This document shows, one piece after another, positions 1-8,834 of a stretch of DNA of 40,097 nucleotides. The number at the start of each line of letters is the position of its first letter. Within the stretch, counting starts at the first letter, position 1. The position numbers and the translations under genes are program-made. The notes under the pieces were generated by a model. The model saw only the letters and a program-made list of their open reading frames with translations, was not told the origin of the DNA and searched no databases. The stretch lies in the NCBI GenBank assembly GCA_011390575.1, contig JAABSE010000031.1, positions 1-40,097 on the forward strand. Direction: 5' to 3'. Source of the DNA: Sphingobacteriia bacterium. GTDB taxonomy: Bacteria > Bacteroidota > Bacteroidia > Bacteroidales > UBA7960.

Positions 1-330
1 GGATATTTGTATGCTTATAGCAGGTGGTCTTTGCATCGTAGTGCTGAGCCGGTATATTCACCCAACTCAATTTTCATCCACGAAAAAATTGATTTTAAGC
101 TGTTTCCTAATCCTTTCAGCGAATGTTTAATTATTGAATTAACTTATAATCAATATCTGTATAAATCTTTTCCACTAAAAGTCTTTGATTTTAACGGCAG
201 ACTGGTATATAGCCAAAGCATTGACAGACAAATAACAATTGACCTTTCATTCCTAAAGCCGGGCATCTACTATGTAACTCTTTCAGACGGCTTGCGGCAA
301 CTTACAAAACCAATACTAAAGCATTTATAA
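1..330 (+). CDS. C-terminal part of a T9SS-secreted protein (5' end outside window)
   Basis: The reading frame is open to the left edge, so the gene is partial. About 80 C-terminal residues form a type A sorting domain of the type IX (Por) secretion system: it begins with the motif FKLFPNPF, continues with a beta-rich stretch containing KVFDFNGRLVYS, and ends with LKPGIYYVTLSDG and a basic tail ending LKHL. In Bacteroidota this domain directs a cargo protein across the outer membrane and is then removed. The catalytic or adhesive part of the cargo lies outside the window, so its function is unknown. A TTG at 7 could be read as a start, but nothing supports it and the frame continues upstream. 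Confidence 0.85.
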   Translation, partial: GYLYAYSRWSLHRSAEPVYSPNSIFIHEKIDFKLFPNPFSECLIIELTYNQYLYKSFPLKVFDFNGRLVYSQSIDRQITIDLSFLKPGIYYVTLSDGLRQLTKPILKHL

Positions 331-390
331 TTAGCTGTTTTACTTACATGCTTATTAATTCATTTCATTGCGTACCAAAACCAAATTATC

Positions 391-605
391 ATGAAGAAAA
401 AAGTTCTACAACTATTCGCACTTTGGATGCTAACAAGCATAGCCATACAAGTTAATGCCAAGCTCATCAGTTAAGGTTAAGAACGAAAATAAGGTTTGCT
501 TTGCACGAAGATTCATCCCATAAATACTGGAAAACAGAAACCGTTTATTCCTCACAAAAGTCTATGGAGGCAGCACCCCGGGCCAGCGGTCCGGTATGTC
601 GATAG
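391..605 (+). pseudogene. Decayed secreted-protein ORF (signal peptide then frameshift)
   Basis: ATG at 391 opens a short frame of 27 codons, a good Sec signal peptide (MKKKVLQLFALWMLTSIAIQ then VNA) that stops at 472-474 just after the likely cleavage site. A different frame is open from 468 to the TAG at 603-605 and reads protein-like sequence such as KIRFALHEDSSHKYWKTE. The simplest reading is a secreted-protein gene broken by a frameshift near 468 and truncated by the repeats that follow at 676. An alternative is a chance signal-like ORF. No family is recognised in the remnant. Confidence 0.45.
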
Positions 606-675
606 AAAATGAGCGACCGTTTGATTAATGGCGCTGCGAAAACATCTTCAACAAAGAAAGTGGGTAGTGACAGCG

Positions 676-791
676 CCCTTCGACAAGCTCAGGAACCACC
701 CTTCGACAAGCTCAGGGACCACCCTTTTCCGGTGGTTGAGTTTATCGAAACCACCACTACACTGCCCGTCCCTTCGACAAGCTCAGGGACC
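676..791. repeat. Cluster of TTCGACAAGCTCA palindromic repeats
   Basis: Three direct copies of a 22-bp unit with core CTTCGACAAGCTCAGGGA lie at 676-697, 699-720 and 770-791; the first has GGAACC where the others have GGGACC. A diverged inverted copy with core TTGAGTTTATCGAAAC lies at 731-755, so copy 2 and this copy can form a stem-loop. The same core occurs again as an inverted pair near 25.5 kb, so this is a dispersed REP-like element. It fills the gap between a broken gene and the 3' end of argS and may act as a transcription boundary for argS. Confidence 0.8.
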
Positions 792-831
792 GGATAGTAC
801 CGAATTATGAATTAACCTCTTCTGCTAAAAT

Positions 832-2625
832 TTACATTCTTTCAGGCACATTAATCCCCAATAGCCCCATGGCGGTTTTAACAACACCAGCAGTAAGCAG
901 CGACAATTGCACCCTGAAGAGGGAAATATTAAGATCGGGTTCGTTGAGAACGGAATGTTCGTGATAAAACTGGTTAAATTCTTTGGCCAGATCATACACA
1001 TAGTTGGCTATCATGGCCGGGCTCATTTCTGAGGCAGCCTGTCTGATGGTTTGGGGAAAAGCGTATAGGGTTTTCAGCAGTTGCTTCTCTTTGTCATTGA
1101 GCGTTACGACGGTTGAATCAAATTCTTTTTCCATCAGCCCTTTCTCCGCTGCCTTGCGCAAAATGGAGCGGATACGTGCATGGGTATATTGAATAAACGG
1201 CCCCGTATTCCCATTAAAATCAATGGATTCTGCGGGGTTAAACAACATGTTCTTTTTGGGGTCCACCTTCAGAATAAAGTACTTCAAGGCTCCCAGCCCA
1301 ATGGTATCAAAAAGATTTTCTTTTTCTTCTTCGGTAAAACCTTCCACTTTACCAAGCTCTTCGGTAGTTTTGCGGGCAGTGCTGTACATTTCGTCCATCA
1401 AGTCATCAGCATCTACCACGGTGCCTTCGCGTGATTTCATCTTGCCCTGGGGCAGTTCAACCATACCATAAGAGAGATGGTACAGACTGTCACTGTATTC
1501 TTTGCCCAGCTTTTTCAGTACTTTTTTCAGCACATCAAAATGGTAGTTCTGCTCATTGCCTACCACATATATCATCTGAGTAGCGTTGTAATCATCAAAG
1601 CGCAATTGTGCCGTACCAATATCCTGGGTCATGTAAACAGAGGTACCATCGGCACGCAGTAACAACTTCTGGTCGAGCCCTTCGTCGGTCAGATCTGCCC
1701 ATATTGAGCCATCCTCCTTTTTAAACAGAAATCCTTTCTCCAGCCCTTCCAGCACAATTTCCTTTCCCAGCAGGTAAGTATCAGATTCGTAATAAATTTT
1801 TTCAAAACTCACACCCAGTCGCTGATAGGTACTGTCGAAGCCTTTATACACCCATTGATTCATCATCTTCCAGACTTTAACAGTCTCTTCATCACCCTTT
1901 TCCCAGCTGCGCAGCATTTCACGCGCCTCCACCATCAATGGAGCATTATTGCGGGCTATATCATCATCATAATTGTGCGAATCTTTCAGCGCCTGGGCCT
2001 CTTTCCTCAATTCCGTTTCAAATCTCACATAATAATCTCCTACCAGCTTATCTCCTTTCTTACCTGTGCTTTCCGGAGTTTCACCATTGCCCCATTTGAT
2101 CCAGGCCACCATTGATTTACAGATATGAATACCGCGATCATTCACCAGATTTACCTTAATGGTCTTCTTGCCCGAAGCTTCCATAATCTGCGCAATGGAG
2201 TATCCCAGCAGGTTATTGCGGATATGCCCCAGGTGCAAAGGTTTGTTGGTATTGGGCGAGGAGTATTCCACCACAGAGACGTCGGTATCATCTCGTTTGG
2301 CCACACCATACTCTTTTTCGGCAACAGCATCAGACAGGAAGCCGGTCCAGACCTTATCGTGTAAAGCAAAATTTAAAAATCCTTTGATGATATTAAAAGA
2401 TTGGATCTCATCCATGTTCTCTTTAACATATTCACCTATCAATCGTGCAGTTTCCTCCGGCGACTTGCGGGCCAGTTTTACAAACGGAAAAACAACAAGG
2501 GTAAAATCACCCTCAAACTCTTTGCGCGTGGGTTGCAGGGATAGCTTTCCTGATTCTGCTTCAACAGAAAACAGTTCTTTGAGCGCACTTTGAATCTGCG
2601 CAACAATCTTTTCTTCAATCCTCAT
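832..2625 (-). CDS. argS: Arginyl-tRNA synthetase
   Basis: This is a class I aminoacyl-tRNA synthetase that charges tRNA-Arg in the cytoplasm. At 597 residues it is full length for the bacterial enzyme. The HIGH signature appears as HLGH at residues 131-134 after SSPNTNKPL, the usual ArgRS context. The KMSKS loop appears as KMKSREG at about 395-401. The N-terminal region (1-110) matches the Add-1 tRNA-recognition domain. The C-terminal helical anticodon-binding (DALR) domain ends in the typical MGLLGINVPERM. The gene is monocistronic, transcribed leftwards from a TAnnTTTG promoter at 2654-2687, and runs into the palindromic repeat cluster. Confidence 0.98.
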   Translation of the reverse strand: MRIEEKIVAQIQSALKELFSVEAESGKLSLQPTRKEFEGDFTLVVFPFVKLARKSPEETARLIGEYVKENMDEIQSFNIIKGFLNFALHDKVWTGFLSDAVAEKEYGVAKRDDTDVSVVEYSSPNTNKPLHLGHIRNNLLGYSIAQIMEASGKKTIKVNLVNDRGIHICKSMVAWIKWGNGETPESTGKKGDKLVGDYYVRFETELRKEAQALKDSHNYDDDIARNNAPLMVEAREMLRSWEKGDEETVKVWKMMNQWVYKGFDSTYQRLGVSFEKIYYESDTYLLGKEIVLEGLEKGFLFKKEDGSIWADLTDEGLDQKLLLRADGTSVYMTQDIGTAQLRFDDYNATQMIYVVGNEQNYHFDVLKKVLKKLGKEYSDSLYHLSYGMVELPQGKMKSREGTVVDADDLMDEMYSTARKTTEELGKVEGFTEEEKENLFDTIGLGALKYFILKVDPKKNMLFNPAESIDFNGNTGPFIQYTHARIRSILRKAAEKGLMEKEFDSTVVTLNDKEKQLLKTLYAFPQTIRQAASEMSPAMIANYVYDLAKEFNQFYHEHSVLNEPDLNISLFRVQLSLLTAGVVKTAMGLLGINVPERM

Positions 2626-2653
2626 GATTTTGCTTTAAAATTAGAAACAGGTG

Positions 2654-2687
2654 CAAATTTACAGCTTTTTCAGGAGCGTGAGCAAAA
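2654..2687 (-). promoter_or_regulatory. Bacteroidota-type promoter of argS
   Basis: On the minus strand a perfect -7 box TAAATTTG (2654-2661) is preceded, after 21 bases, by TTG inside TTTTG (about 2683-2687). This fits the Bacteroidota primary sigma consensus TTG-N19-21-TAnnTTTG and lies about 30 bases upstream of the argS start. Confidence 0.65.
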
Positions 2688-2814
2688 GATCTTTCCCGTT
2701 TAACCCATATCCATAACATCTGTAAATCAACCAAATAGTCCCTATTGCTTAAACATACGTTAAATTTATTGAAATTTTTTTCGTTTTTTTATTAAGAAAA
2801 TGTTAAGATAATTC

Positions 2815-2822
2815 TATATTTG
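2815..2822 (+). promoter_or_regulatory. -7 box upstream of the C39-like/susCD genes
   Basis: TATATTTG matches the TAnnTTTG consensus exactly and lies about 45 bases before the ATG at 2867. The upstream -33 region is T-rich without a clean TTG. Its position explains why an in-frame GTG at 2822 cannot be the start: it lies inside the promoter. Confidence 0.5.
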
Positions 2823-2866
2823 TGCAATCAAAAAACCCATTTTTAAATTTTTTAAAAACAACACAA

Positions 2867-3964
2867 ATGAAAAAGTACATTTTTATTTTTCTGGCAGTAG
2901 TTTGTCTGGGCTTCCTGGCAGGTTGCGAGAAGGAAACAGACAACAATTACGGGACTTATCCCATCAGTTGGCTTCCGGTTACTGACTGGCAAGGAGAGGC
3001 CTTAAAACCCATCTATACAGAGGGGGATACCATTAACATTTCATTGCGATTTAAGAATTTTGATGAAAATGAAGTTACAGGAATCGATCTTTACCAGGGA
3101 ATTATCGACGACAATGGTGAAGTACAGGAGAAAGAAAAGGTTGGCGAATTCTCAACTTCGGATTTTGAATATTTACCTGAACAAATGCAGTATCAGGTAA
3201 AGATGCACTATGTTCTGACAGTAGGTGAATATACTGATCAACGACTACAGTTAAGTGCAGTAGTAAAAACAAGTAAAAACACCGAACAAACGAGAATTCT
3301 TGCATCCTTCACTGTGGCAGAATACTTTGAACACATCATTGAGGGGGTTAACTATTACTACATGTATGACAACAGTTATGAAGATGATGCTTTGGGGTAT
3401 ACAGTAGAACATTCTGCAGCTTACACAGCTATGGTAACTGTAATGAACCACTTTGGATTTGATGAAGAAAATGCCAACTTTCAGGGAGAACTCGGAGGGA
3501 ATATCAACGCCCATACACCCGACTGGATGGCAAGCTGGTATTTATATTACGATGTAAATGGACCGGCACAGAATGTACCTGACTTTCACAAAGCCTACCG
3601 GCTGGAGGCATCCTGGTACGGTGGTCCCAAACGCCTGCACAGCACTGAGCTTGGCACTTACGAACAAATAGACCAGGCCATAATCAACGGACAAATGGTG
3701 GTATTACATGGCGATTTCAGAGGAGATTTTGACTTTAAACACCAGCTCATCATAGTAGCATCCAGCGATCACTCCTTCCTGGCTCTTGATCCGGCCGGAC
3801 AATGGAACCAGGAGCTCAACGGTACACACATCCAAAACCCTGAAGCAGGTTCGTATGTAAAATACGCGAAAGATGCAGTTTATACAGCCATTGGCGAAAC
3901 CGGTCAGGTCTGGATGCACATCGCTGTTGACCCTGAAGATGAAATGCTCGAACTCGCTGACTAA
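2867..3964 (+). CDS. Lipoprotein with a C39-like (papain-fold) domain lacking the cysteine
   Basis: The start at 2867 gives a 365-residue protein with a lipoprotein signal (FLAGC, Cys20). An N-terminal beta-rich region (about 25-150) is followed by a domain that resembles Peptidase_C39_2 in layout: an AAYTAMVTVMNHFG helix at 184-197 where the catalytic-cysteine helix should be, an acidic/hydrophobic segment YEQIDQAIINGQMVVLHGDF, then KHQLIIVAS with His292 and LDPAG with Asp308. The C39 nucleophile position is occupied by Glu181, His182 or Ser183, and the mature protein has no cysteine beyond Cys20. It therefore cannot be a C39-type cysteine peptidase; a binding role at the cell surface is possible. 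It lies 61 bases before susC and probably shares its transcript. The fold assignment is by eye. Confidence 0.6.
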   Translation: MKKYIFIFLAVVCLGFLAGCEKETDNNYGTYPISWLPVTDWQGEALKPIYTEGDTINISLRFKNFDENEVTGIDLYQGIIDDNGEVQEKEKVGEFSTSDFEYLPEQMQYQVKMHYVLTVGEYTDQRLQLSAVVKTSKNTEQTRILASFTVAEYFEHIIEGVNYYYMYDNSYEDDALGYTVEHSAAYTAMVTVMNHFGFDEENANFQGELGGNINAHTPDWMASWYLYYDVNGPAQNVPDFHKAYRLEASWYGGPKRLHSTELGTYEQIDQAIINGQMVVLHGDFRGDFDFKHQLIIVASSDHSFLALDPAGQWNQELNGTHIQNPEAGSYVKYAKDAVYTAIGETGQVWMHIAVDPEDEMLELAD

Positions 3965-4025
3965 CATCTTATCGTCCTTATATTTTTAAATCAAAGCATT
4001 ATTTATAATTAAAATTCTAAACAAA

Positions 4026-7000
4026 ATGACTAAAAAAATAGCAGGTTTATTTGCTTTTATGATGGTCTTGAGCTGGAGCATTTTCGGCCAAACCGGGCAA
4101 ATAAGCGGAAAAATTGTTGACAGACTCACAGGTGAACCTCTTCCCGGAGCTACGGTAGTGGTTGAAGGTACCACACAGGGTACTACTGCTGATTTGGATG
4201 GACGCTATACGCTTTCTGTTTCTGCAGGAAGTGTCGATCTGGTAGCCAGATTCCTTGGCTACATTGACAATCCTGTAACAGTGGAGCTGGCTTCAGGAGA
4301 GAATATCACTCAGGATTTCTTTCTCGATCCTGATATTACCATGCTGGATGAATTTATCGTAGTAGGATACGGTGTTCAGCGCAAAAGTGACCTTACCGGT
4401 TCCATTGCCAGTGTAAGTGGAGAGGACCTCGCCTCACAATCTGAAGGCAACATAGCTACGCTGATTCAGGGTCGTGCTTCTGGTGTTCAGGTTACTTCCA
4501 CCAGTGGTGCTCCCGGCACCGGTGTAAGCATCCGCATCAGAGGTACCGGTACCGTTGGCGACCCAAGCCCTCTTTATGTAGTGGATGGGATTCTTACCAA
4601 CGATATCAGTACTATCAATCCCAACGACATTGCCAATATTGAAATCCTGAAAGATGCTTCTGCAACAGCCATCTATGGCTCCAGGGGTGCCAATGGGGTG
4701 GTATTGGTCACTACAAAAACCGGAACCGAAGGAGTTAGTCAGATAACTTACGAAAGTCTTGGTGGCGTAAGAAGCCCTTGGAAAAAGCCTGATTTACTCA
4801 ATTCTGAAGAATGGTTTGATGTTATCAGTATTGCGCGCTTTAACGCCAACATGGCACCATTTCCACTGATAGCCCCTGCCAACAACCTTGCCCAAACAAC
4901 CGACTGGTTTGATGAAGTTACACGCCGGGGAAGAGTACAATCGCACAACCTGAGTTTTTCTGAAGGCACAGAACGCACAAGCTACATGTTATCAGGAGGA
5001 TACTACGAAGAGAAGGGGATTGTTGATAAGTCAGATTATAACCGGTTGAATTTCCGTGCCAATATCGATTCGCGCATGAAATCCTGGCTCAATGTAGGCA
5101 CCCGACTCAGCATGTCGCACTCTAAACGCAATGTAGTGCCTGCCGATTATTACAACGGCATCATCAATGTTGCTCAGAAACTCGACCCCATAACTCCGGT
5201 TGAAGATGAATCAGGTTTTATATCTTCACCCTATACAGATGTTAAAAACCCGGTAGCAGCATTGTATCGTGATACCAATGAAAGCAGTGCTTTGACTTTT
5301 CTTGGTAATACGTTCCTGGATCTTACCCCCATTGAAGGACTAACCCTGCGCAGCAGTCTGAGTCTTGAGCTGAGAAGAAGCAACGGACATATCTACAACC
5401 CTTCTTACAACATGGCTCCTGACGAACGCCAGGATTTAAGCGTGGTAGAAAAATCCAACAGCCTTTATAATGGCTGGTTATGGGACAATACTGCAACCTA
5501 TCGCTTCGACATTGAAGAGCATGGATTTACCTTGCTGGCAGGCTACACTGCGGAGCAAAACTACTCTGAATGGATTACAGGCCGTAAGCAAAACACCCCC
5601 GGAGACGACAGGGAACTGCAATACCTGGATGCTGCCACCGAAGGCGAACAAGTCTTCAACAGTGGTGTTGAAAATGCGATGTATTCTTACCTGGCTCGTC
5701 TTAACTATACTTATAGCGACAGATACCTGCTAACCACTTCAGTGCGCCGCGACGGATCTTCTGTATTTGGCCCCGGTAACAGATTTGGAAATTTCCCCTC
5801 CGTTTCTGTAGGATGGAGAATGCTCAATGAGAATTTTATGGATTTTGTTAACCGGAATGTATTCTCAGAAGTAAAACTGCGTGCAGGATGGGGACAAGTG
5901 GGGAATGCACGAATCGGTGCTTATGGTTTTGCATCAACTGTGGCCACCACGCAGCCCTGGTCCTATTCTCATGATTACGTATTTGGCAACAGCGTCGCCA
6001 TTGGTGCCGCAGCCAATAGTATGGCCAACCAGAATATTAAATGGGAAACTGTTGAATCTACCAACTTTGGTGTGGATATGGAATTCTTAAACAGCAGGGT
6101 AACCGCATCGGTTGATTATTTTGTCAAGGAAACCAAAGACATGCTGGTGCGTGTTCCGTTACCTATTTATGCAGGATACCTCAGCAGCCCTTACTCCAAT
6201 GTAGGAAGTGTTGAAAACAAGGGGATTGAATTGAATCTGGGATACCAAAATGAAGCTACCCGCGAATTGCGGTATTCAGTAAACTTCAATATCAGCTCCA
6301 TCAGAAACGAAGTGCTCTCACTGGGTGAAGGTCAACCCATCTCAGGAGGAGGGTTCCGCGCCTTTACCACTACCCGCACAGAAGTAGGCCAGCCTGTAGG
6401 TGCATTTTACGGATACGTCACAGACGGTGTATTCCAGAACACGGATGAAGTTGCTGCAGGCAATCAACCCAACGCAGTGCCCGGAGATTTCCGTTTCAAA
6501 GATCTCGATGGTGATGGCGAAATTACCGCCGAAGACCGCGAGTTTATCGGCAGCCCTCACCCTGACTTCTTCTTCGGATTCAACTTCAATGCTGAATACA
6601 AAGGCTTTGATTTGAGCTTGTTCTTCCAGGGGGTACAAGGAAATGACATTTTTAATGCCCAGAAATGGTATACCATGAACCCTGCCCTCACAACTGCCAA
6701 ATCCAGAGATATTCTTGGATACTGGTATCCTGGCAGTGGAATCAACGACATGTATGGACTCAATGCAGGAAGCACCAATGACAACCTCAGGGCCTCCGAC
6801 TTCTTTATTGAAGATGGCTCTTACCTGCGCCTGAAAAACCTCCAGGTGGGTTATACCTTCTCAGGCAACCAGCAATGGTTTTCTGATATCAGGGTGTATC
6901 TTTCTGCTCAGAACCTGCTTACACTTACCAGTTACAGCGGACTTGACCCCGAAATTGGCGGAGGCACACTGAGCCAGGGCCTTGACTATGGCACCTATCC

Positions 7001-7043
7001 GCAAACCAGAGCCGTTTCCCTGGGTATTAATGTCAAATTGTAA
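4026..7043 (+). CDS. SusC/RagA-family TonB-linked outer-membrane transporter
   Basis: At 1005 residues this is a full-length SusC-type TonB-dependent transporter. A signal peptide (1-21) is followed by a carboxypeptidase-D regulatory-like domain (about 24-100, with ISGKIVDRLTGEPLPGATV). The TonB-box region and plug begin at LDEFIVVGYGVQRKSDLTGS (about 108-127). The family signature around residues 207-231 contains KDASATAIYGSRGANGV. The remainder is the 22-strand barrel, ending in the usual aromatic-poor RAVSLGINVKL. It forms the outer-membrane pore capped by SusD, encoded 23 bases downstream. The sequence does not reveal the substrate. The neighbouring peptidoglycan-peptide enzymes suggest a murein-peptide or peptide ligand rather than a glycan, since no glycoside hydrolase is nearby. 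Confidence 0.96.
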   Translation: MTKKIAGLFAFMMVLSWSIFGQTGQISGKIVDRLTGEPLPGATVVVEGTTQGTTADLDGRYTLSVSAGSVDLVARFLGYIDNPVTVELASGENITQDFFLDPDITMLDEFIVVGYGVQRKSDLTGSIASVSGEDLASQSEGNIATLIQGRASGVQVTSTSGAPGTGVSIRIRGTGTVGDPSPLYVVDGILTNDISTINPNDIANIEILKDASATAIYGSRGANGVVLVTTKTGTEGVSQITYESLGGVRSPWKKPDLLNSEEWFDVISIARFNANMAPFPLIAPANNLAQTTDWFDEVTRRGRVQSHNLSFSEGTERTSYMLSGGYYEEKGIVDKSDYNRLNFRANIDSRMKSWLNVGTRLSMSHSKRNVVPADYYNGIINVAQKLDPITPVEDESGFISSPYTDVKNPVAALYRDTNESSALTFLGNTFLDLTPIEGLTLRSSLSLELRRSNGHIYNPSYNMAPDERQDLSVVEKSNSLYNGWLWDNTATYRFDIEEHGFTLLAGYTAEQNYSEWITGRKQNTPGDDRELQYLDAATEGEQVFNSGVENAMYSYLARLNYTYSDRYLLTTSVRRDGSSVFGPGNRFGNFPSVSVGWRMLNENFMDFVNRNVFSEVKLRAGWGQVGNARIGAYGFASTVATTQPWSYSHDYVFGNSVAIGAAANSMANQNIKWETVESTNFGVDMEFLNSRVTASVDYFVKETKDMLVRVPLPIYAGYLSSPYSNVGSVENKGIELNLGYQNEATRELRYSVNFNISSIRNEVLSLGEGQPISGGGFRAFTTTRTEVGQPVGAFYGYVTDGVFQNTDEVAAGNQPNAVPGDFRFKDLDGDGEITAEDREFIGSPHPDFFFGFNFNAEYKGFDLSLFFQGVQGNDIFNAQKWYTMNPALTTAKSRDILGYWYPGSGINDMYGLNAGSTNDNLRASDFFIEDGSYLRLKNLQVGYTFSGNQQWFSDIRVYLSAQNLLTLTSYSGLDPEIGGGTLSQGLDYGTYPQTRAVSLGINVKL

Positions 7044-7066
7044 TCAACAAAAAAATATAGAAAAAA

Positions 7067-8704
7067 ATGAAAAAGTTAATTCTCATAAGTCTGATAGGTT
7101 TAATCACCTTTTCCTGCACAGAAGATTTTCTGGACAAGAACAAAATTGGTGAGCAAACTACTGAAACTTTCTTCCAAACCGACGAGCATGCTATTCTGGC
7201 TGCTAACGCCTGTTATTCTCACCTGTGGGACTACCGGTATGTAAGTGCTAACTTTGCGTTTGGCAATGTAATTGCCGATGATGCAGTTAAGGGCTCTGAG
7301 CCTGGTGATATGCCTGCCATCGCAGATATGGAAAACTGGAACCTCAACGCCAACAACATGATGATGGGCTGGAAATACCCTCATATGTGGAGAGGCATAT
7401 TGAAATGCAACCAGGTAATTTTCAATCTCGACGATGTGGAACGCCCCGATATGAGCGAATACATACAAAAAAGGGCCGTAGCTGAAGCCAAATTCCTCCG
7501 TGCATATTACTATTTTGATATGGTCAGAACATTCGGAGGTATGCCCATTATCGATAAGCCATTGCAGCTTGAAGAGATTAAAAAAGACAGAGACTCTGCC
7601 AAAGAGGTTTACGAGTTCATTCTTTCTGACCTGATTGCAGCTGAAGCAGTTCTGCCCCTGAAAAGCGAGTATCCCGATTCTGAAATGGGTCGCGCCACCA
7701 AAGGTGCTGCGCAGGCTATGCTGGTAAAAGTTTATGCCTATATGGCAAGCCCCGGCTACAGCAACATGGATTTCTACGACGCCCAGGGTTGGACAAATGC
7801 TAAAACATGGGCCGAGAAACTGTTTGCTTCCAATGAATATACCCTTTATGAGGGTTATTTTGGAGATATCTTTTCCCAGGAGGGTGAAAACGGACCTGAG
7901 TCTATTTTCGAAATCCAGTTTACCGACACAGGCATTGACGATACTTTTACCAGCAATGGTAATTTTACTACCGTATTTACCATGCCTCGCGGTCCCTGGG
8001 GCTGGGGATTGCAGCAACCTACTTATGATCTGTATGCAGCCTACGAAGAAGGCGATACCCGTCGTGAAGCCACCATTATCTCTTCTGAAGCGGTTATTCA
8101 GAATGAAATCGAACATGGAGCTCCCGAAACCACCAACATCATCGACGACCGCACAGGCCTGCACAGTCTCAAGAATTATTTGTGGCCTGATGAAAGACCT
8201 ACTTTCTGGAGAAACTCTCCGGTAAATGAAAGAATCATTCGTTTGTCTGACATTTACCTGCTGTATGCAGAAGCTTGCTTCCACACAGGAGATGAAGGCA
8301 ATGCCCGAGATTATGTAAACATGGTCAGAGAAAGAGCACGTGGCGGAAACGAAGATGTATTGCCTGATGTAGATGCTTCAGGCCCGCAATTGCTGGAAGC
8401 CATTTATAACGAACGTCGTGTGGAGCTTGCCATGGAGAACCACCGCTTCTGGGACCTCAACCGCTGGGGCCTGATGGAACAGGAAGTTAAAATCGATGGA
8501 TACAAGGTCAAAGCCAGCACAACCATCCTTTATGATGAAGATGATGAAGGCAACCCAATCATTGTGGGTTACCAGGTAGAAGATGCAGGAGACCCGGTTT
8601 TTAAAGCCACCAATTACAACCCTGCTATTCATCAGCTATTCCCCATACCGCAAAATGAAATTGACATCAGCGGCTGGGAAGGTCAACAAAACCCCGGATA
8701 CTAA
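7067..8704 (+). CDS. SusD/RagB-family surface nutrient-binding lipoprotein
   Basis: A lipoprotein signal (LITFSC, Cys17) is followed directly by EDFLDKNK, the usual SusD N-terminus. The protein has typical SusD length (545 residues), with the SusD-like N-terminal TPR region (AVAEAKFLRAYYYFDMVRTFGGMPI) and the RagB/SusD C-terminal region (RLSDIYLLYAEACF, NERRVELAMENHRFWDLNRWG, and the ending FPIPQNEIDIS). It serves as the lid and ligand-binding subunit of the SusC pore. It is co-transcribed with susC, and a strong terminator follows 30 bases after the stop. Confidence 0.96.
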   Translation: MKKLILISLIGLITFSCTEDFLDKNKIGEQTTETFFQTDEHAILAANACYSHLWDYRYVSANFAFGNVIADDAVKGSEPGDMPAIADMENWNLNANNMMMGWKYPHMWRGILKCNQVIFNLDDVERPDMSEYIQKRAVAEAKFLRAYYYFDMVRTFGGMPIIDKPLQLEEIKKDRDSAKEVYEFILSDLIAAEAVLPLKSEYPDSEMGRATKGAAQAMLVKVYAYMASPGYSNMDFYDAQGWTNAKTWAEKLFASNEYTLYEGYFGDIFSQEGENGPESIFEIQFTDTGIDDTFTSNGNFTTVFTMPRGPWGWGLQQPTYDLYAAYEEGDTRREATIISSEAVIQNEIEHGAPETTNIIDDRTGLHSLKNYLWPDERPTFWRNSPVNERIIRLSDIYLLYAEACFHTGDEGNARDYVNMVRERARGGNEDVLPDVDASGPQLLEAIYNERRVELAMENHRFWDLNRWGLMEQEVKIDGYKVKASTTILYDEDDEGNPIIVGYQVEDAGDPVFKATNYNPAIHQLFPIPQNEIDISGWEGQQNPGY

Positions 8705-8733
8705 ATCATTGTAACGATGTAACTGATTAACTC

Positions 8734-8801
8734 AACGGACAAAAACATTACACTTTCAGGTATTTGAAGAACCCTGAAGTCTTGTTTTTGTCCGTTTTTT
8801 T
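8734..8801 (+). terminator. Large stem-loop terminator after susD
   Basis: A 13-bp perfect outer stem pairs AACGGACAAAAAC (8734-8746) with GTTTTTGTCCGTT (8784-8796) and continues into a T tract to 8801. Inside the loop TTCAGG (8755-8760) and CCTGAA (8773-8778) form a second hairpin. It should end most susCD transcripts before the transglutaminase-like gene at 8835. Confidence 0.85.
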
Positions 8802-8834
8802 CATACTCTCTTTCTTATTTGTTTCCAATATACC

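Noticed and set aside
676-791. Possible CRISPR array
   Set aside because: Three direct copies have spacers of 1 and 49 bases, one copy is inverted, and no cas gene is nearby. REP-like repeats explain it better.
609-810. Two overlapping 60-62-codon frames across the repeat cluster
   Set aside because: Their translations are just the repeat read in frame (for example FDKLR and STSSGT), with no independent coding signal.
7100-8284. 394-codon minus-strand open frame opposite susD
   Set aside because: It lies wholly antisense to a clear SusD gene, has no recognisable domain and no promoter or start context. Codon bias of the sense gene can leave the opposite frame open.
4026-8704. SusCD as a polysaccharide utilisation locus
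   Set aside because: No glycoside hydrolase, polysaccharide lyase, sulfatase, hybrid sensor or sigma/anti-sigma pair is within reach; the neighbours are peptide-cell-wall enzymes.
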